A stretch of DNA of 35,224 nucleotides from an uncultured Ruminococcus sp. (lineage in GTDB: Bacteria > Bacillota > Clostridia > Oscillospirales > Ruminococcaceae). The notes under the pieces are model-generated. The model searched no databases. It was not told where the DNA came from and saw only the letters and a program-made list of their open reading frames with translations. The stretch spans positions 1 to 35,224 of the forward strand of contig CAMOOV010000007.1 of assembly GCA_946621745.1 (NCBI GenBank). The letters run 5' to 3'. This document shows positions 1-9,388 of this stretch, one piece after another (the stretch's first letter is position 1; every line of letters begins with the position of its first letter). A program made the translations under genes and the position numbers.

Positions 1-59
1 GGGCAGCGCCCCCACATAGCTTCGTTAGAAGCATCGCCAAATCCCGGTTTGTATTCAAA

Positions 60-98
60 GAAGCCCCTGTCAGTTTTCTTCTGACGGGGGCTTTGTTT
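60..98. terminator. Likely bidirectional Rho-independent terminator
   Basis: AGCCCCtGTCAG-ttttctt-CTGACgGGGGCT stem followed by TTTGTTT on +; T-rich on the - side as well. Confidence 0.7.
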
Positions 99-534
99 AT
101 ATGAGTGCTTTTGTCATGCGGATGCAGTCGAAGGTCTCACCGTGAATGACTGCACTGCTTACGGCTGAATAGCCGAGCTTTTCATAGAAGCCGGTCTTTC
201 CGGTGCGGCTTTCGAGAACGGCTGTCCGGAATCCCTGCTCCGCTGCCCAGCGCTCCGCCTCCAGTACGGCGCGGCTGCCGAGTCCCTGCCCGCGGTATTC
301 CGGCAGTACCACCACCCGCCCGAGCATGATGTCCTCCGCGCTCTCCGGATAGAGCCGGCAGCAGGCGACCGGGAAATCATCATCCAGCAGCAGGATATAC
401 TGCGCATCGGGCGTGTCGTGCGCATCAAACTCCTGCTCCAGCGTGATGTGATATTTCCGTGCCATTGCCTGAATGCGGATATAGTAAACACCGGCGCGCT
501 GCGCAAGCGTTTCGGTTCGGATGACGCGGATCAT
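97..534 (-). CDS. GNAT family N-acetyltransferase
   Basis: ORF C-terminal part MIRVIRTETLAQRAG...; GNAT motif VVVLPEYRGQGLGSRAVLEAE and GFYEKLGY; start ATG overlaps the stop of the upstream gene (ATGA), so the listed 266-aa ORF is over-extended. Confidence 0.85.
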   Translation of the reverse strand: MIRVIRTETLAQRAGVYYIRIQAMARKYHITLEQEFDAHDTPDAQYILLLDDDFPVACCRLYPESAEDIMLGRVVVLPEYRGQGLGSRAVLEAERWAAEQGFRTAVLESRTGKTGFYEKLGYSAVSSAVIHGETFDCIRMTKALI

Positions 535-2498
535 GCTGCGCTCTCTCCTTTCGGCAGATTTCCGGCACAGTAAAGCGTATCGGCTTTTTCTGCCGCCGTG
601 ACAGACTGCACACGCCTGTCGGATTCCTCTCCGGCATCCGGCACAGCGGTACACCGGAGCAGCTTTCCGTTCGAGATCACATAAGCCTCTTTTCCGCCGG
701 TCACGATGAAATCCCCGACATTGTCCGCGATGACATCGGTCGGATGCAGTGTGGTATCCTCGCTGCGGTAGAGATAATATTTGGCATTCTCCGTTTTTGC
801 GGTGAACCAAAGCGAATCGCTGCGGCTTTGCAGGGAGTTTCCTACGAATTGCGTAACTCTTGTATTGCCGTCCTCCGAATAGAGCGTCTGCTCCCATCCC
901 ATGACGAAATGCGAAGTGCCGGGCTGTCCATAAATCGAAGCATTGGGCATAAAGGACTGCATGGACTGCATAACGATCCGGTCGCCGGAGAGCGCGCCCG
1001 TATACATCTGCCTGATCTGCGAATCGTATGCAAGGGCACAGGAGAGCAGCCGTCCGTGCGGCGCAATGCGGAAGACCGGATCGAACGCGTTGCCGAAGTC
1101 TGTCATCTCGATCTCTGCCGGCGTATATTCATGATAGAGTGCCTGCTCCCATGCCGAAGCGCGGCGCATGAGAAAATACGGTGCCTCGCGGCAGATATCC
1201 AGATATTCATCGCCCTGCTCCGGATCGGCCGCGCAGACCGGATAGACGCGGTCATGCTGCCGCTTGAAATAGCGGATCTCCGCCTGTTCACCGTGTTCTG
1301 TCTGGATGATATAATAGCAGCAGCCGTCCGGATATGCCTGAAGAAAACGCGGCATCGTGAGCGGCCCCGCAAGCTCGGTGCTGTCGAACTGCTCACAGAG
1401 CCGTGGTTTTTGCAGGTCGAGCTGAAAGAGCGATATCATCTCGCCTTCATAGGAGCCGGTGAAATAGAAGTAGCGGCTGCTGTCCGTGTGAGGGATCATC
1501 CATGAGGTGATCGCCGGAGACTGGAACTCGATTTCCGACGGCTCATCTGTTTCCGAACAGTATAACAGCGTGCAGGGCGCCGGAGCATTTTCCATTGCGC
1601 TGCATCTTCCGGTATAGCGGCTTGTCCACATCATTCCCTCCTCTCCGCGCAGCCAGAAAACGGAATCCGCCTCCGGAGCCGTCCAGAGACGGCAGATATT
1701 CCGGTCGAGGACTGCGGCGCTGCTCTGTGCGGCATCGGCAGACTGCCGGCAAAGCTGTCCCGCGGTATTGACATAGAACACCGAATTGCCGAGCAGGATA
1801 TAGGGCTGCATCAAGCTCAGCTCGTCCGACGGATCATACGCGTCGGAAAAATATGTAAAGTTCATGCTTGAAAGCCAGCCGGAAAGCGATATGGACGCGA
1901 CGGTCTGCTCCTGCTCCATATTGCTGAGTGTACGGCAGGCGAGCGTGCAGACACCGCTTTCCTCGGAAAAGCTGCGCGGATAGTAGACACGGCTGCCGTC
2001 GGGACTCAGCTGCATCATCGCTTCCGGATGCGAAAGTGAGAAAGCGGACGCCCAGTCCTCGCAGAGCAGATAGGAGGTCTGCGCGGCTTCATTGCGGAAA
2101 TAGAGCGCGCCGTCCGCGGCATAGAACGCATAGCCGCTGTCTGCGGCGATCTGAACCGGCGGCGACGGCTTTTCGCGGAACAGCCCGATGACGGCGGCAA
2201 TGCTCAGTGCAATGATGCCTGCGACCGCAATGACGGTCAGGACAGTGCCGGTTTTGCTGCGAACGGGTTCATCGGCTTCGGCAGCGGACGCATCGGATTG
2301 CGTGCCGGTCAGCATGGGGAGATTGCCGTAGCGCTCCGCGAAGCGCTTCTGCATGGCTTTTCCGGCGGCATCGGCGCGGCGTTCCTGTTCGAGTGCAGCA
2401 GCGAACAGATCCGGCTCGCTGTCGAGCGGCATCCCGCATTCGGCGCAATGCTCCGGTGCCTGTTCATATTCCGCGCCGCAGTAGGGGCAGCGTATCAT
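531..2498 (-). CDS. Zinc-ribbon, single-TM protein with large extracytoplasmic domain of unknown function (possible beta-propeller)
   Basis: N-terminal MIRCPYCGAEYEQAPEHCAECGMPL zinc ribbon; TM segment GTVLTVIAVAGIIALSIAAVIGLF; repetitive YY/F-rich beta segments; AGGAGG 8 nt before ATG at 2498 (upstream GTG at 2507 is less likely). Confidence 0.75.
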   Translation of the reverse strand: MIRCPYCGAEYEQAPEHCAECGMPLDSEPDLFAAALEQERRADAAGKAMQKRFAERYGNLPMLTGTQSDASAAEADEPVRSKTGTVLTVIAVAGIIALSIAAVIGLFREKPSPPVQIAADSGYAFYAADGALYFRNEAAQTSYLLCEDWASAFSLSHPEAMMQLSPDGSRVYYPRSFSEESGVCTLACRTLSNMEQEQTVASISLSGWLSSMNFTYFSDAYDPSDELSLMQPYILLGNSVFYVNTAGQLCRQSADAAQSSAAVLDRNICRLWTAPEADSVFWLRGEEGMMWTSRYTGRCSAMENAPAPCTLLYCSETDEPSEIEFQSPAITSWMIPHTDSSRYFYFTGSYEGEMISLFQLDLQKPRLCEQFDSTELAGPLTMPRFLQAYPDGCCYYIIQTEHGEQAEIRYFKRQHDRVYPVCAADPEQGDEYLDICREAPYFLMRRASAWEQALYHEYTPAEIEMTDFGNAFDPVFRIAPHGRLLSCALAYDSQIRQMYTGALSGDRIVMQSMQSFMPNASIYGQPGTSHFVMGWEQTLYSEDGNTRVTQFVGNSLQSRSDSLWFTAKTENAKYYLYRSEDTTLHPTDVIADNVGDFIVTGGKEAYVISNGKLLRCTAVPDAGEESDRRVQSVTAAEKADTLYCAGNLPKGESAA

Positions 2499-2536
2499 GG
2501 TTTTCACCTCCTGTAGGTTATGGCCTTGCTGATTGC

Positions 2537-2565
2537 ATCATACCACATCCGCTTCTATTTGTCAA
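2537..2565 (-). promoter_or_regulatory. SigA-type promoter for the zinc-ribbon/GNAT operon
   Basis: TTGACA-17 bp-TATGAT on the - strand. Confidence 0.7.
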
Positions 2566-2624
2566 CCGGGTCGGGCGGGCAGTGCCCGGTCGACAGTGCC
2601 GGCCGGCAGTGCCGGCCTCCAATT

Positions 2625-2965
2625 TGCTAAAGGCACGGTCGCGCTCACTGCTCCCGCCTGACTTGATATACGCTGCTGTTCGCAGCTTTTACCCCGTGAC
2701 TGAAATGCAGCGCATCGGGAGCATAGCCAGTGTACGGCGTACTTGTTATGCGCACTGTGCAAGTGAAGCCTGTAAAAACGGGCAAGGCGCATCTGACGGA
2801 ACACAGAGAGAGGAGAGATAAGGAAGGGGAGCGCGAGGGGGCAACCTTAAGAGAGGGGAGACCGGGCAGTGCCCGGCTCCAGATTGCCTCTTCCCTCTCT
2901 TGTGGTTCCCCCTCGCACCCTGCGGAACGGCTCATACGAAAAGCCAACAATCAAGCAAACTAAAA
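2625..2965. repeat. Dispersed structured intergenic repeat, copy A
   Basis: Shares tgctaaaggcacggtcgcgctca..cgctgctgttcgcagcttt..ccgtgactgaaa..gggagcatagc..aagtgaagcctgtaa..ggaacacagagagaggagag..accgggcagtgcccggctcc..ggttccccctcgca with 9999-10287. Confidence 0.85.
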
Positions 2966-3028
2966 AACTCAAAGCCCTATCCTGCCCCGGTTTACTGCAA
3001 ATCAGCTAATTTTCTTTTCTCTTATCCA

Positions 3029-3057
3029 TTGCACTTTCTGTCATTCTATGCTATAAT
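3029..3057 (+). promoter_or_regulatory. SigA-type promoter for the purine permease
   Basis: TTGCAC-17 bp-TATAAT. Confidence 0.75.
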
Positions 3058-3129
3058 AGATTATAGCCTGTCCGGAATTCCGTACAGACTGTATGACATC
3101 AAAACTGCATACGAAAAGAGGGAAAAGCA

Positions 3130-4491
3130 ATGCTGGAGAAATTTTTCAAACTAAAGGAAAACAACACCAACATCCGCACAGAGGTCGCTGCCGGTATTAC
3201 GACATTCATGACAATGGCGTATATTCTGGCGGTCAATCCGTCCGTGCTTGCACAGGCAGGCATGGACAGCACCGCAGTCCTGCTCGCGACCTGCCTTGCA
3301 TCGTTCATCGGAACGCTCTGCATGGCGCTCATGGCGAATCTGCCCTTTGCGCTTTCCGCCGGCATGGGACTGAATGCGTACATGGCATATACGGTCTGCG
3401 GCGTAATGGGCTATCCGTGGCAGGTCGCCCTGTTTGCCGTTTTCATTGAGGGCATCATTTTCATCATTCTTTCCCTGACGAATGTCCGTGAGGCGATCTT
3501 CAATGCGATCCCGCTGACGCTGAAGCGTGCGGTCTCTGTCGGAATCGGTCTGTTCATCGCGTTCATCGGCCTGCAAAACGCCGGACTTGCGGTGGACTCC
3601 GCAACGCTGGTCGCTCTGACCGATTTCAGACTCGACTTCCATTCGCACGGGCTCTGTGCGATGCTGGCGCTGATCGGTGTCCTGCTGACCTCGGTTCTCT
3701 ATATCAAAAAGGTCAAGGGCTCGATCCTGATCGGCATACTGGCGACATGGCTCATGGGTATCGTCTGTGAGCTCTGCGGGCTTTATGAGCCTGTTCCGGA
3801 TGCCGGCTTTTACAGCATGATCCCGTCCTTCCGGATGACAGATTTCTCGAAGCTCGGCGAGACCTTCGGGCAGTGCTTCCGCCTGGATTTCGACGGTATC
3901 GGCATCTTTGATTTCATTATTGTGATTTTCTCGTTCCTGTTTGTTGACCTGTTTGATACGCTCGGCACACTGATCGGTGTCAGCACGAAAGCGGGAATGC
4001 TCGACAAGGACGGCAAGCTCCCGCGCATCAAGCCCGCGCTGCTTGCCGATGCGATCGCGACCTCTGCGGGCGCAGTGCTGGGAACCTCCACGACAACGAC
4101 CTTTGTGGAATCCTCGGCGGGTGTTGCAGCGGGCGGCAGAACCGGTTTGTCCTCTGTTGTGACCTCTGTGCTGTTCCTGTTCTCGATGCTGCTCGCACCG
4201 ATCTTCACCTCGATCCCGTCCTTTGCGACAGCGCCCGCGCTGATTGTTGTCGGCTTCCTGATGTTCACGACGATCTCCGAGATCAAGCTCACGGAGGACA
4301 ATTACACCGAGGCGATCCCTGCATATCTCTGCATCATCGCAATGCCGCTGTTTTACAGCATCGCGGAGGGCATCGCAATCGGCGTGATCTCTTATGTGAT
4401 CCTGAGCGTTTGCTGCGGCAAGGCAAAGAAAGTCAATCCGATCATGTACGTGCTGGCTGTGCTGTTTATCCTGAAATCAGTGCTCCTGTAA
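3130..4491 (+). CDS. NCS2 family permease, AzgA-like guanine/hypoxanthine transporter
   Basis: Starts LKENNTNIRTEVAAGITTFMTMAYILAVNPSVLAQAGMD, characteristic of the AzgA branch; LSAGMGLNAYMAYTV; multi-TM. Confidence 0.9.
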   Translation: MLEKFFKLKENNTNIRTEVAAGITTFMTMAYILAVNPSVLAQAGMDSTAVLLATCLASFIGTLCMALMANLPFALSAGMGLNAYMAYTVCGVMGYPWQVALFAVFIEGIIFIILSLTNVREAIFNAIPLTLKRAVSVGIGLFIAFIGLQNAGLAVDSATLVALTDFRLDFHSHGLCAMLALIGVLLTSVLYIKKVKGSILIGILATWLMGIVCELCGLYEPVPDAGFYSMIPSFRMTDFSKLGETFGQCFRLDFDGIGIFDFIIVIFSFLFVDLFDTLGTLIGVSTKAGMLDKDGKLPRIKPALLADAIATSAGAVLGTSTTTTFVESSAGVAAGGRTGLSSVVTSVLFLFSMLLAPIFTSIPSFATAPALIVVGFLMFTTISEIKLTEDNYTEAIPAYLCIIAMPLFYSIAEGIAIGVISYVILSVCCGKAKKVNPIMYVLAVLFILKSVLL

Positions 4492-4545
4492 CGACCGCAA
4501 AGGAATCAAAAGATCGGGTATCCGCGATCATCTGCAAATAAAAAT

Positions 4546-4586
4546 CATCCCGCCTGTGCAGGTATTCACAGGCGGGATGTTTGTTT
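4546..4586. terminator. Bidirectional Rho-independent terminator
   Basis: CATCCCGCCTGTG-caggtatt-CACAGGCGGGATG with T-rich flanks on both strands, between convergent genes. Confidence 0.85.
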
Positions 4587-4595
4587 CAGTGCGAT

Positions 4596-5354
4596 TCAGA
4601 CATAGTCAACGACATTCACCCAGCGGGAGAGCAGCTCGAAATCATCCGCGCTGTTTTCCTTGACGGACTGCGATGCTGCCACAATCGGCATCCAGTTCTG
4701 CACATATTGCAGCGCCGTATCGCTCATCTTGCAGAAAAGCCGCAGATATTCCTTTGCAAGCGGCTCCTGCCCGTTCAGCACGAGATAGAGATAGGTTCTC
4801 GCGACATCCGCGGAGGCATTGCCCTGTGTGGCGTGTGCCCAGTCAATGATAAAGGGCGTGCCGTCCGGCGTGATGATGACATTCGACGGGTTGAAATCGC
4901 CGTGGCAGACCTTCTTGTGCTTCGGCATACCCTCCAGACGCGTATGCAGCTCAAAGCGGACGGTCGCCTCAAATTTGCTGTCGCTGATTTTGCGGTGCAT
5001 CTTATCCTTGAGCTTGGTCAGCAGCGGTGCGCGCTTTGTGTGGATCAGCATTTGCAGCTCGACGAGCTGGCGGAGATATTCGTCCTTCTTCTCCGGATGC
5101 TCCTCCATGAGCTGCTGGAGCGTCTTGCCCTCGATATAATCGGAGCGGATCGCCCACTGCTCGCCCTCCTTGAAAACCTCGCGGATGCGCGGGATATTGA
5201 GATCGGTCTCCTCCACACGCGCCTGATTCAGCGCTTCATTCAGTACGGATGCCTTGGAATAATCCGCGCTGAACAGCTTAACAACGGTATCACCGTCGCG
5301 GTAGATCACTTTGTTCGGTCTGGTCGCGATGACCTGATCCTCCTGATACAGCAT
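4596..5354 (-). CDS. Phosphotransferase family protein (APH/choline-kinase fold)
   Basis: Brenner-like motif CHGDFNPSNVI and IIDWAHA; GGGGG RBS before ATG at 5354. Confidence 0.85.
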   Translation of the reverse strand: MLYQEDQVIATRPNKVIYRDGDTVVKLFSADYSKASVLNEALNQARVEETDLNIPRIREVFKEGEQWAIRSDYIEGKTLQQLMEEHPEKKDEYLRQLVELQMLIHTKRAPLLTKLKDKMHRKISDSKFEATVRFELHTRLEGMPKHKKVCHGDFNPSNVIITPDGTPFIIDWAHATQGNASADVARTYLYLVLNGQEPLAKEYLRLFCKMSDTALQYVQNWMPIVAASQSVKENSADDFELLSRWVNVVDYV

Positions 5355-5370
5355 GATGATTGCCCCCTTT

Positions 5371-7986
5371 TCAGACCTGTTCGCTGTTCTTGCCGTAATA
5401 CGCATTCAGATACATCTGACGGATCTCGCTGATGAGCGGATAGCGCGGATTTGCGCCGGTGCACTGATCGTCAAAGGCCTGCTCGCACATTTCATCGAGC
5501 CGGCTGAGGAAGTCCTGTTCATCAATGCCCCATTCGCGGATGCTGTCCGGAATGCCGATGAGCTTCTTGAGATCATTGAGCGCCTTGATGAGATTTTCGA
5601 GCTTCTCGGTATCGTTTTTGCCCTTGATGCCGATGGCCTCGGCCATCTGTGCATAGCGGCTGAGCGTATGCGGATAGCTGTACTGCGGGAATGTGCCCAT
5701 TTTCGGCGGCACCTCTGCGGCATTGAAGCGCAGCACCTGCTCCAGCAGCAGCGCATTCGCAATACCGTGCGGGATGTGGTGGAAGGCACCGAGCTTATGC
5801 GCCATCGAATGGCAGACGCCGAGGAACGCATTGGCAAAGGCCATGCCTGCGAGCGTCGCGGCATTCGCCATATTGCCCCATGCCTCAATGTCCTCCGCGC
5901 CGTTCTTGTAGGTGCGCGGCAGATTCTCAAAGACGAGCTTCAGCGAACGGATCGCAAGGCCGTCGGTGTAGTCGGTCGCGAGCATGGACGCATAGGCTTC
6001 GAGCGCGTGTGTCGCAACGTCGATGCCGGAAGCCGAGGTCAGGCTCTTGGGCGCGGTCTTCATCATATCGGGATCGACGATCGCCATTTTCGGCATCAGC
6101 TCATAGTCTGCGAGCGGATACTTCACGCCGCTCTGCTCGTCGGTGATGACGGCGAAGGGCGTGACCTCCGAGCCGGTGCCGGCTGAGGTCGGGATCGCGA
6201 TGAAATAGGCTTTTTCGCCCATTTTCGGGAAGGTGTAGATGCGCTTGCGGATATCGGAGAAGCGCATTGCCATATCCATGAAATCCGCATCCGGATGCTC
6301 ATACAGCACCCACATGATCTTTCCGGCATCCATCGCCGAGCCGCCGCCGAGTGCGATGATGACATCCGGCTGGAAGGCGGTCATCGCGGCAGCGCCCTTG
6401 CGGGCGGAATCAAGCGTCGGATCCGGTGCGACCTCAAAGAAGGTCGTGTGGACGATGCCGAGCGCATTCAGCTTGTCAGTGATGCATTTGGTATAGCCGT
6501 TCTTGAACAGGAAGCTGTCGGTGACGATGAATGCACGCTTTTTGTGCATGACCGTGCCGAGCTCATCGAGCGCGACGGGCAGGCAGCCCTGCTTGATATA
6601 GACCTTTTCCGGCGCACGGAACCACAGCATATTCTCTCTCCTTTCGGCAACGGTCTTGATGTTGAGAAGATGCTTGACGCCGACATTCTCGCTGACGGAA
6701 TTGCCGCCCCACGAGCCGCAGCCGAGCGTCAGCGACGGCCGCAGATCGAAGTTATAGAGATCGCCGATGCCGCCGTGAGAGGAGGGCGTATTGACGAGGA
6801 TGCGGCAGGTCTTCATGCGCTCTGCCATTGCGTCGATCTTTGCGCGTTCGGTGACAGCGTTGAGATAGACCGCGGAGGTGTGGCCGAAGCCACCGTCCGC
6901 GATGAGGCGCTCCGCCTTCTGCATGGCCTCTTCGAAATTCTTTGCGCGGTACATTGCAAGCACCGGCGAGAGCTTTTCATGTGCAAATTCCTCGTTGATG
7001 CTGACATCCTCGACCTCACCGATCAGAACCTTTGTCGTTTCGGGAATTTCGACGCCGGCGAGCGCTGCAATGGTATGCGCCTTCTGACCGACGATCTTCG
7101 CATTCAGCGAGCCGTTGATGATAATAGTCTTGCGCACCTTGTCAAGCTCGTCGCCCTTGAGGAAATAGCAGCCGCGGGCTTCAAATTCCTTCTTCACCTT
7201 GTCATAGACCTTATCCAGCACGATCGTTGACTGCTCGGATGCGCAGATCATGCCGTTGTCGAAGGTTTTGGAATGGATGATCGAATTGACCGCGAGGATG
7301 ATATCCGCGGTATCGTCGATGATCGCGGGGGTATTGCCGGCGCCGACGCCGACAGCGGGCTTGCCGCTCGAATAGGCCGAATGCACCATGCCGGGGCCGC
7401 CGGTTGCGAGGATGATATCGGAATACTTCATGACGGTATTGGTCATGTCGAGCGAGGGCTTGTCGATCCAGCCGATCAGTCCCTCCGGCGCACCGGCGGC
7501 ATAGGCCGCCTCCGCAACGATCCGTGCGGCCTCAATGGTGGAAGCCTTTGCGCGGGGATGCGGGGAGATAATGATGCCGTTGCGGGTTTTCAGGGTGATG
7601 AGCGTTTTGAAGATTGCCGTCGAGGTCGGGTTTGTGGTCGGGATGACCGCCGCGATGACGCCGATCGGCTCTGCAATGCGCATCGTGCCCATTGCCTCAT
7701 TGCGCTCGATCACGCCGCAGGTCTTGGTATTGCGGTAGGCGTTGTAGATATACTCCGATGCGAAGTGGTTCTTGATGACCTTGTCCTCGACCACGCCCAT
7801 GCCGGTCTCCTCAACCGCCATTTTTGCGAGCGGGATCCGCGCCTGATTGGCTGCGATCGCAGCTGCGCGGAAGATCGCATCGACCTTTTCCTGCGGGAAC
7901 TGTGCATACTCCTCCTGTGCCTTCCGCACGCGGGCAAGGAGCGCTTTCAGGGCATCGACCGTATCAACGATTGGATACTCTTTCAT
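5371..7986 (-). CDS. adhE: Bifunctional acetaldehyde-CoA/alcohol dehydrogenase
   Basis: 871 aa; ALDH catalytic GMICASEQS; Fe-ADH motifs ALGGGSAMDAGKIMW, DVATHALEAY, GVCHSMAHKLGAFHHIPHG. Confidence 0.97.
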   Translation of the reverse strand: MKEYPIVDTVDALKALLARVRKAQEEYAQFPQEKVDAIFRAAAIAANQARIPLAKMAVEETGMGVVEDKVIKNHFASEYIYNAYRNTKTCGVIERNEAMGTMRIAEPIGVIAAVIPTTNPTSTAIFKTLITLKTRNGIIISPHPRAKASTIEAARIVAEAAYAAGAPEGLIGWIDKPSLDMTNTVMKYSDIILATGGPGMVHSAYSSGKPAVGVGAGNTPAIIDDTADIILAVNSIIHSKTFDNGMICASEQSTIVLDKVYDKVKKEFEARGCYFLKGDELDKVRKTIIINGSLNAKIVGQKAHTIAALAGVEIPETTKVLIGEVEDVSINEEFAHEKLSPVLAMYRAKNFEEAMQKAERLIADGGFGHTSAVYLNAVTERAKIDAMAERMKTCRILVNTPSSHGGIGDLYNFDLRPSLTLGCGSWGGNSVSENVGVKHLLNIKTVAERRENMLWFRAPEKVYIKQGCLPVALDELGTVMHKKRAFIVTDSFLFKNGYTKCITDKLNALGIVHTTFFEVAPDPTLDSARKGAAAMTAFQPDVIIALGGGSAMDAGKIMWVLYEHPDADFMDMAMRFSDIRKRIYTFPKMGEKAYFIAIPTSAGTGSEVTPFAVITDEQSGVKYPLADYELMPKMAIVDPDMMKTAPKSLTSASGIDVATHALEAYASMLATDYTDGLAIRSLKLVFENLPRTYKNGAEDIEAWGNMANAATLAGMAFANAFLGVCHSMAHKLGAFHHIPHGIANALLLEQVLRFNAAEVPPKMGTFPQYSYPHTLSRYAQMAEAIGIKGKNDTEKLENLIKALNDLKKLIGIPDSIREWGIDEQDFLSRLDEMCEQAFDDQCTGANPRYPLISEIRQMYLNAYYGKNSEQV

Positions 7987-8054
7987 AATGAACCTCCGTT
8001 CCGTCAGTCATTTGCTGTGTTTTGCAGCAGCATTGGCATTGAAAAGAGAAATTG

Positions 8055-8110
8055 AAAAAGGCGGTGCCGGTCTCTCTCCGCCGCGCGGGGAGCGGAGACA
8101 GGTACCGCCG
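8055..8110 (-). terminator. Rho-independent terminator downstream of the decarboxylase beta gene
   Basis: - strand GGCGGTacctgTCTCCGC...GCGGAGAgagaccggcACCGCC followed by TTTTTC. Confidence 0.75.
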
Positions 8111-8132
8111 TAATTTCCGATAGGTTTTATGC

Positions 8133-9344
8133 TCAGCCGATCACGGAGAGCAGTACGCCGGCCGCGACCGCAGAGCCGATAACGCCCGCGACATTCGGCC
8201 CCATTGCGTGCATGAGCAGGAAGTTGGTCGGGTCGGTCTCCGCGCCGACCTTCTGCGAGATGCGCGCTGCCATCGGGACGGCGGAAACGCCTGCCGAACC
8301 GATCAGCGGATTGACCTTGCCGCCCGTGACCTTATACATGATCTTGCCGAAGATCAGACCGCAGGCCGTGCCGAGCGAGAATGCGATGACACCGAGCAGC
8401 ATGACGCCGCCGAATTTGAGATTGATGATCTGTTCCGCCTTGGTGGTCGCGCCGACGGAGATGCCGAGGAAGATCGTGATGATATTCATGAGGGCATTCT
8501 GTGCGGTGTCGATCAGTCTGGCAGCGACGCCGGATTCCTTGAGCAGGTTGCCGAACATCAGCATACCGACGAGCGGAGCAGCCGACGGAACGAGCAGCGA
8601 AACAATGATCGTGACCGCGATCGGGAAGATGATCTTCTCGGTCTTGGAGACGGTGCGGAGCTGTTCCATCTTGACAGAGCGTTCCTTCTTCGAGGTCAGC
8701 GCCTTCATGATCGGCGGCTGAATGATCGGAACGAGTGCCATATAAGTATATGCAGCCAGCGCGATATTACCCGTGGTAATCGCACCGCCGCCGGTCAGCA
8801 GACGGGTGGAGACATAGATCGCAGTCGGGCCGTCCGCACCGCCGATAATGGCGATCGAGCCCGCTTCCGCAGCGGTAAAGCCGAGCAGTCCGGCAACGAC
8901 GAAGGTGAAGAAGATGCCGCCCTGCGCCGCCGCGCCGAGCAGAAAGCTCTTGGGGTTTGCGATCAGCGGGGAGAAGTCGGTCATACAGCCGATGCCGAGG
9001 AAGATCAGCGGCGGATATATCTGCAATTTGACGCCGAGGTACAGAATATCCAGCAATCCGCCTTCCTTTAGTACCTCTCCGTAATTGACATGGCCGTCCA
9101 CAAGCACCCAGAGCTCCGGATGATAGAGCCCGGCCATCGGGAGATTGGTCAGCAGCATACCGAACGAGATCGGCAGCAGCAGCAGCGGCTCGAAGCCCTT
9201 TGCGATCGCCAGATACATGAATACGAATGATACGAGAATCATGATGAGATTCTTCCAGCCGCCGTCGGCAAACAGCGCGTGAAGTCCGCTGTCAGACCAG
9301 AGGCCGCCGAGCGTGTTGGTGATAAAATCTAATACACCGCCCAT
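8133..9344 (-). CDS. oadB: Sodium ion-translocating decarboxylase beta subunit (OadB family)
   Basis: GCMTDFSPLIANPKSFLLGAAAQGGIF, IIGGADGPTAIYVSTRL, NPLIGSAGVSAVPMAARISQKVG and NFLLMHAMGPNVAGVIGSAVAAGVLL motifs. Confidence 0.95.
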   Translation of the reverse strand: MGGVLDFITNTLGGLWSDSGLHALFADGGWKNLIMILVSFVFMYLAIAKGFEPLLLLPISFGMLLTNLPMAGLYHPELWVLVDGHVNYGEVLKEGGLLDILYLGVKLQIYPPLIFLGIGCMTDFSPLIANPKSFLLGAAAQGGIFFTFVVAGLLGFTAAEAGSIAIIGGADGPTAIYVSTRLLTGGGAITTGNIALAAYTYMALVPIIQPPIMKALTSKKERSVKMEQLRTVSKTEKIIFPIAVTIIVSLLVPSAAPLVGMLMFGNLLKESGVAARLIDTAQNALMNIITIFLGISVGATTKAEQIINLKFGGVMLLGVIAFSLGTACGLIFGKIMYKVTGGKVNPLIGSAGVSAVPMAARISQKVGAETDPTNFLLMHAMGPNVAGVIGSAVAAGVLLSVIG

Positions 9345-9388
9345 TGTTTTTTCCTCCGTTTTTTCTTTTTATGTTATTGCTTTGATGC

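Noticed and set aside
1-60. Possible tRNA 3' end or gene remnant at the left edge
   Set aside because: No CCA/T-arm consensus or readable frame; too short to interpret beyond the adjacent terminator.
744-1505. 253-aa + strand ORF inside the zinc-ribbon protein gene
   Set aside because: Antisense to a gene with promoter, RBS and domain support.
2960-3129. Possible purine riboswitch ahead of the AzgA-like permease
   Set aside because: No recognisable three-way junction/core of the purine riboswitch between the promoter (3029-3057) and the start at 3130; only ~65 nt of leader.
6295-8055. Large + strand ORFs (6295-7230, 7273-8055) opposite adhE
   Set aside because: Antisense to adhE; no homology recognisable, His/Arg/Asp-biased shadow composition.
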